64,000 nt of DNA from Corella eumyota (lineage: Eukaryota; Chordata; Ascidiacea; Phlebobranchia; Corellidae), in NCBI GenBank assembly GCA_963082875.1, contig OY720099.1, positions 17,589,066 through 17,653,065 on the forward strand, in the 5' to 3' direction. The notes beneath the pieces were generated by a model. That model saw only the letters and a list, made by a program, of their open reading frames with translations, was not told where the DNA came from and did no database searches. Shown piece by piece: positions 61,093-64,000 of this stretch. The first letter of the stretch is position 1. Each line of letters begins with the position of its first letter. A program made the translations under genes and the position numbers.

Positions 61093-64000
61093 TCATCGGA
61101 TAGAAAATTGAAGTTTGCTCTTGTGTGAAAGCGAGATTCTTGAAGATTTTTTCGTCGATTTTTTACCTGGATCCACCGTGAAGCAATCCCATAAGCGAAG
61201 TGTTTCATCATCGGCACCTGACAGCACAGTTTGGCCATCTGGGCTAAGTGCTAAATACAACACCTAAAACAAAGAAAAATGTAAAATGGTGTAGTGTTAA
61301 AACACTTGACTCTACTATATCAGGTACTGAGTTGGATCCCCACTGCTTTTTTTATATATATCTTTATCCAAGATGTGGGAAAGTCTAAACATAAGAGTAA
61401 CAACTGTTGCCCCGACCCAGTTACGAGTTGCTCTTTGGCAGTTTGGGATATTATAGAATATAATGGTCCGATAATTAAGCTGCTGATCAAGTGCTGCCTC
61501 AGCAGGAGTTTATACCGTTTATAGTGCCTTACTTAAGAATTATACATCATAAGAACAGCGGGGATCGAGCACACTACCTTATGTAGTGTAGTAAGTGTTC
61601 TGACTACTACGCCATGCTTTCGGGACTTATGATTTAGGGCCGTTTGGTAAGGTGCTATAAACAGTATTTTTTGCTATAATTTGACAACTTTTAATTGATA
61701 TCACTACATATAACAGTATCCAAACTGCCTTAGTCAACTTGAGAATAGTTTGGTAAACAAACGTTACCCTATATTAGGCTGTGAAATCAGTGATCAAGCA
61801 GTAATAAAAATAAACCCACCCTTGAAGTATGTCCAGTTAGGTCTTGTAGCCACTGCATGGATGGATAAGACCATACAGTAAGCTGGTTGTTTGCGTAACC
61901 ATGAGAAGAGACCAACTCTTTGTAGTGAGTGGACCATTTTACTGCACTTACCTTTAAAGAAAAATATTTTTAATTGCAGCAGAAATAAAATAATAAAATA
62001 TATAGCGTAGTAGCTTAAAATTAATAAAAAAATCAAAGGTAAAAATATTTAAGGTAACTTTTAATCAGCAATAGGCAATTGCTTTAAAGTAAAAATGAAA
62101 AAGAGTTGTTAGATGACCACCTACCTGAGATTGAGTATCAACAGCATTAATCATGGTACCACTACAAGTATTCCAAAACCTTATATGACGGTCGGTAGTT
62201 CCACCTCCTGTAGCTAACAAATTGCTTTGCCAGGGACACCAATCTATAGCCTGTAACATAATAAATATTAAACATTACTTTAATGTTTAATGGTTATATA
62301 TATATATATATTTTTCATGATAATTGTGGTAACCATTATAATAGAGTTGTAAAAACTTAATAGTGGTTAAGTGGATATGCTAAATTACTTAACGTTAGGA
62401 ATGTTAGAAACCGGCAGCGTGGTGTAGTGGTAAGAACACTAGCTACACCACATGAGGTCATGGGTTTAATTCCAACTGTTCTCATGCTGTAGCGCCCTTG
62501 GGTAAGACGCTATAAACGGTATAAACTCCTGTTGACCGAATAATTAATCAGCAGTTTAATTACCAAGCAACTATAATTTATAATATGCTAAACTGCCAAA
62601 GGCAACTTGAGACCTGGTCGGGGTGGGTTAGGCCGGAAAGTCGACCTTCCCACATCAAGGATAAAGATATATAAAAATACTTGATTTCTAATTGTTACCT
62701 TTACAGCACCAAGGTGCTGGGTCAACGTATGTAGGGGTTTGTTAACTTTTTCAGTGTAAATATTTACTAGATTATCATTGCCACCGCTTGCCAAAAATCT
62801 TCCATCTTTGGACCACTCAAGACCACATACCTCCTATAATGGTTAAAATAAAACCAATTTAAAAAAAAAAACAATTTGTGTGTCTTGTAACGATTGAAAA
62901 TGTGTAATTTAAAAAAATTGGCGTACCAAAGAGTGACCAGTTAATGTTGCGACGTGATGGTCTGAAATACGGACATCATGATGGTGTATGTAACCATCCA
63001 TTGAACCACTAAATCCAACCAAAAAAAAACAATTTTTTTAAAAAAATAAAAAAATTTTAAAGTGGGACCATATAGAAAATTTTTGCAATTTTTTGCAAAA
63101 AAACACCAAAATTACCTCGTTAATATATGACCATTCCATGACAAGGAACCAACTCTTCCACCATGACTCACCATATTTCTTATTCTAGTACTTGTATTTA
63201 CATCCCATACCTAGAAAGTTTAATTTGAGATCGGTTAAATCAATTTCACTAGGGATGGGCAATTGGAACCGAGTCCGAGTACTCGGCTCGAGTATTAGGA
63301 ATATTTTAACACTCGTGCTCGTCGAGCATTTTTTAGTACTCAGACGCCGAGTAATAATTTGTCATTTAAGATCGTATACGATTTACTAAACATAAAAAAA
63401 CACGAGGTTTGCCTTTTTCTAATAATTTATAATCTACTCTCAATTATATCACGTTATTTAAGCAACGATTGCGCAACAAATACACTTTTTACTTGGTAAA
63501 CGCATAAGTTTAAGACTTTTACATTTTCGTTTGGACTTAAAATGATATAGCTATCAGCGGTAAGTAGTTTTGCCAACGTTAAACACTTTTTTGCAGTTTA
63601 AAATTATGCAGGAAAGATACTCGTGAACAGTTATATACGTTTAAATGACGTCATAACCGAGTACTCGGACTCGGCCGAGTATCGCGACAAATACTCGGGC
63701 TCGTCGAATCCGAGTAATTTGGATTTCAGCCCGTCCCTAAATTTCACCTTAACTTTATAACACAAAAAATAAACTCAAACTTGAAGTTAGATTTTTTTTT
63801 AAATTCATCTTACCTGGACCTCTGCTTCACTGTTGCCAATAGCGATATGATGACCATCATTAGGAATCCACTTGACCGCTGTGATCATCTCATCATCGGA
63901 GTCAACCGTTGTTAACATATGAATGTCACCACTGGAGGCATCCCAGAAATAGAGCGAACGTCCAAGCGCAACGGCAACGTTGTTTTCAGAGCTCCAGTCA
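61093..64000 (-). CDS. CDC20: CDC20, activator of the anaphase-promoting complex (5' part outside window)
   Basis: A WD40 coactivator that recruits D-box and KEN-box substrates to APC/C at the metaphase-anaphase transition. At least seven exons on the minus strand, from 63814-64000 (cut by the window edge) to the terminal exon with stop TGA at 61093-61095. WD repeats in order: [122 protein letters not shown] and [20 protein letters not shown]. The protein ends SIR, i.e. the Ile-Arg tail that docks on the APC/C. HHHDVR and the CCSGT-like/AVDTQSQ segments favour CDC20 over FZR1/CDH1. The N-terminal C-box and MAD2-binding region lie beyond 64000. Introns hold SINEs and a hAT-type element. Confidence 0.92.
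61284..61346 (+). repeat. Head of an old SINE split by a later insertion
   Basis: ATGGTGTAGTGTTAAAACACTTG and GTTGGATCCCCACTGCT are A- and B-box regions in plus orientation. The body resumes at about 61636 after an inserted minus copy. Confidence 0.65.
61347..61624 (-). repeat. tRNA-derived SINE inserted into an older SINE
   Basis: ATATATCTTTATCCAAGATGTGGG tail region (family match over its first 14 bp) to head ACGCCATGCTTTCGGG, minus orientation. It interrupts the plus copy flanking it. Confidence 0.8.
61636..61795 (+). repeat. Body and tail of the split old SINE
   Basis: GGTAAGGTGCTATAAACAGTA, then CCAAACTGCCTTAGTCAACTTG and a degenerate end. Continues 61284-61346. Confidence 0.6.
62411..62673 (+). 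repeat. tRNA-derived SINE, full length
   Basis: CCGGCAGCGTGGTGTAGTGG head, B box GGGTTTAATTCCA, tail CATCAAGGATAAAGATATAT. CDC20 intron, ending about 25 bp before the exon edge at 62697. Confidence 0.9.
63250..63739. mobile_element. Non-autonomous hAT-type DNA transposon (MITE)
   Basis: 490 bp flanked by an exact 8-bp duplication AATTTCAC (63242-63249 and 63740-63747), the hallmark of hAT transposition. Ends are inverted: TAGGGATGGGC at the left and, in reverse complement, TAGGGACGGGC at the right. The interior is rich in palindromic GAGTACTCGG/CGAGTACTC motifs near both ends and has no transposase frame. It sits in a CDC20 intron. Confidence 0.88.

Noticed and set aside
61093-64000. Identification as FZR1/CDH1
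   Set aside because: HHHDVR, the [12 protein letters not shown] start and the tail after [10 protein letters not shown] match CDC20 better; the N-terminus that would settle it is outside the window, so a small doubt remains.

Overview
The window is a gene-dense stretch of an AT-rich animal genome. Short phase-matched introns (mostly 50-400 bp), ciliary genes, small compact loci, many tRNA-derived SINEs and a GnRH-like precursor of tunicate type (xHWxDYxKPG core) point to an ascidian tunicate, probably Ciona-like. The organism is inferred, not proven.

Layout, left to right. 1-2.2 kb holds no recognisable gene. 2.24-5.58 kb is an 11-copy, ~311-bp satellite. ISCA1 (mitochondrial Fe-S assembly, minus) and a GT10 alpha-1,3-fucosyltransferase (plus) are divergent at 6.3-10.7 kb. 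AGBL4/CCP6 (tubulin deglutamylase, minus) spans 11.2-16.2 kb. An atlastin-like dynamin-family GTPase (minus, 17.5-23.7 kb) has 19 exons and six tandem copies of the atlastin three-helix-bundle module. CFAP57 (ciliary WD40/coiled-coil protein, minus) fills 25.2-33.6 kb. A small secreted GnRH-like peptide precursor with a TATA promoter (plus) lies at 35.5-36.8 kb. About 4 kb without genes follows, containing CRE sites and a GC-rich island. TTLL7 (tubulin polyglutamylase, minus) occupies 40.6-49.3 kb. Two tandem animal lipoxygenases (plus, 50.7-55.5 and 56.2-60.2 kb) come next, and CDC20 (minus, 5' part outside the window) closes the window.

Functional themes. A polyglutamylase (TTLL7), a deglutamylase (AGBL4) and an axonemal protein (CFAP57) lie within 38 kb, all on the minus strand. 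The lipoxygenase pair shares exon structure but differs at the Ala/Gly residue known to set R/S stereochemistry. About 20 insertions of one tRNA-derived SINE family sit in introns and gene flanks from 12.5 to 62.7 kb, in both orientations, with nested insertions. An intron of CDC20 carries an intact-looking non-autonomous hAT-type element with 8-bp target duplications.

The strongest candidates for something undescribed are the multi-module atlastin-like GTPase, the GnRH-like precursor whose position 1 is not Gln and whose peptide has a C-terminal extension, and the predicted R/S lipoxygenase pair. All exon models were read by eye from splice signals, frame continuity and remembered family sequences. 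No database search was run.
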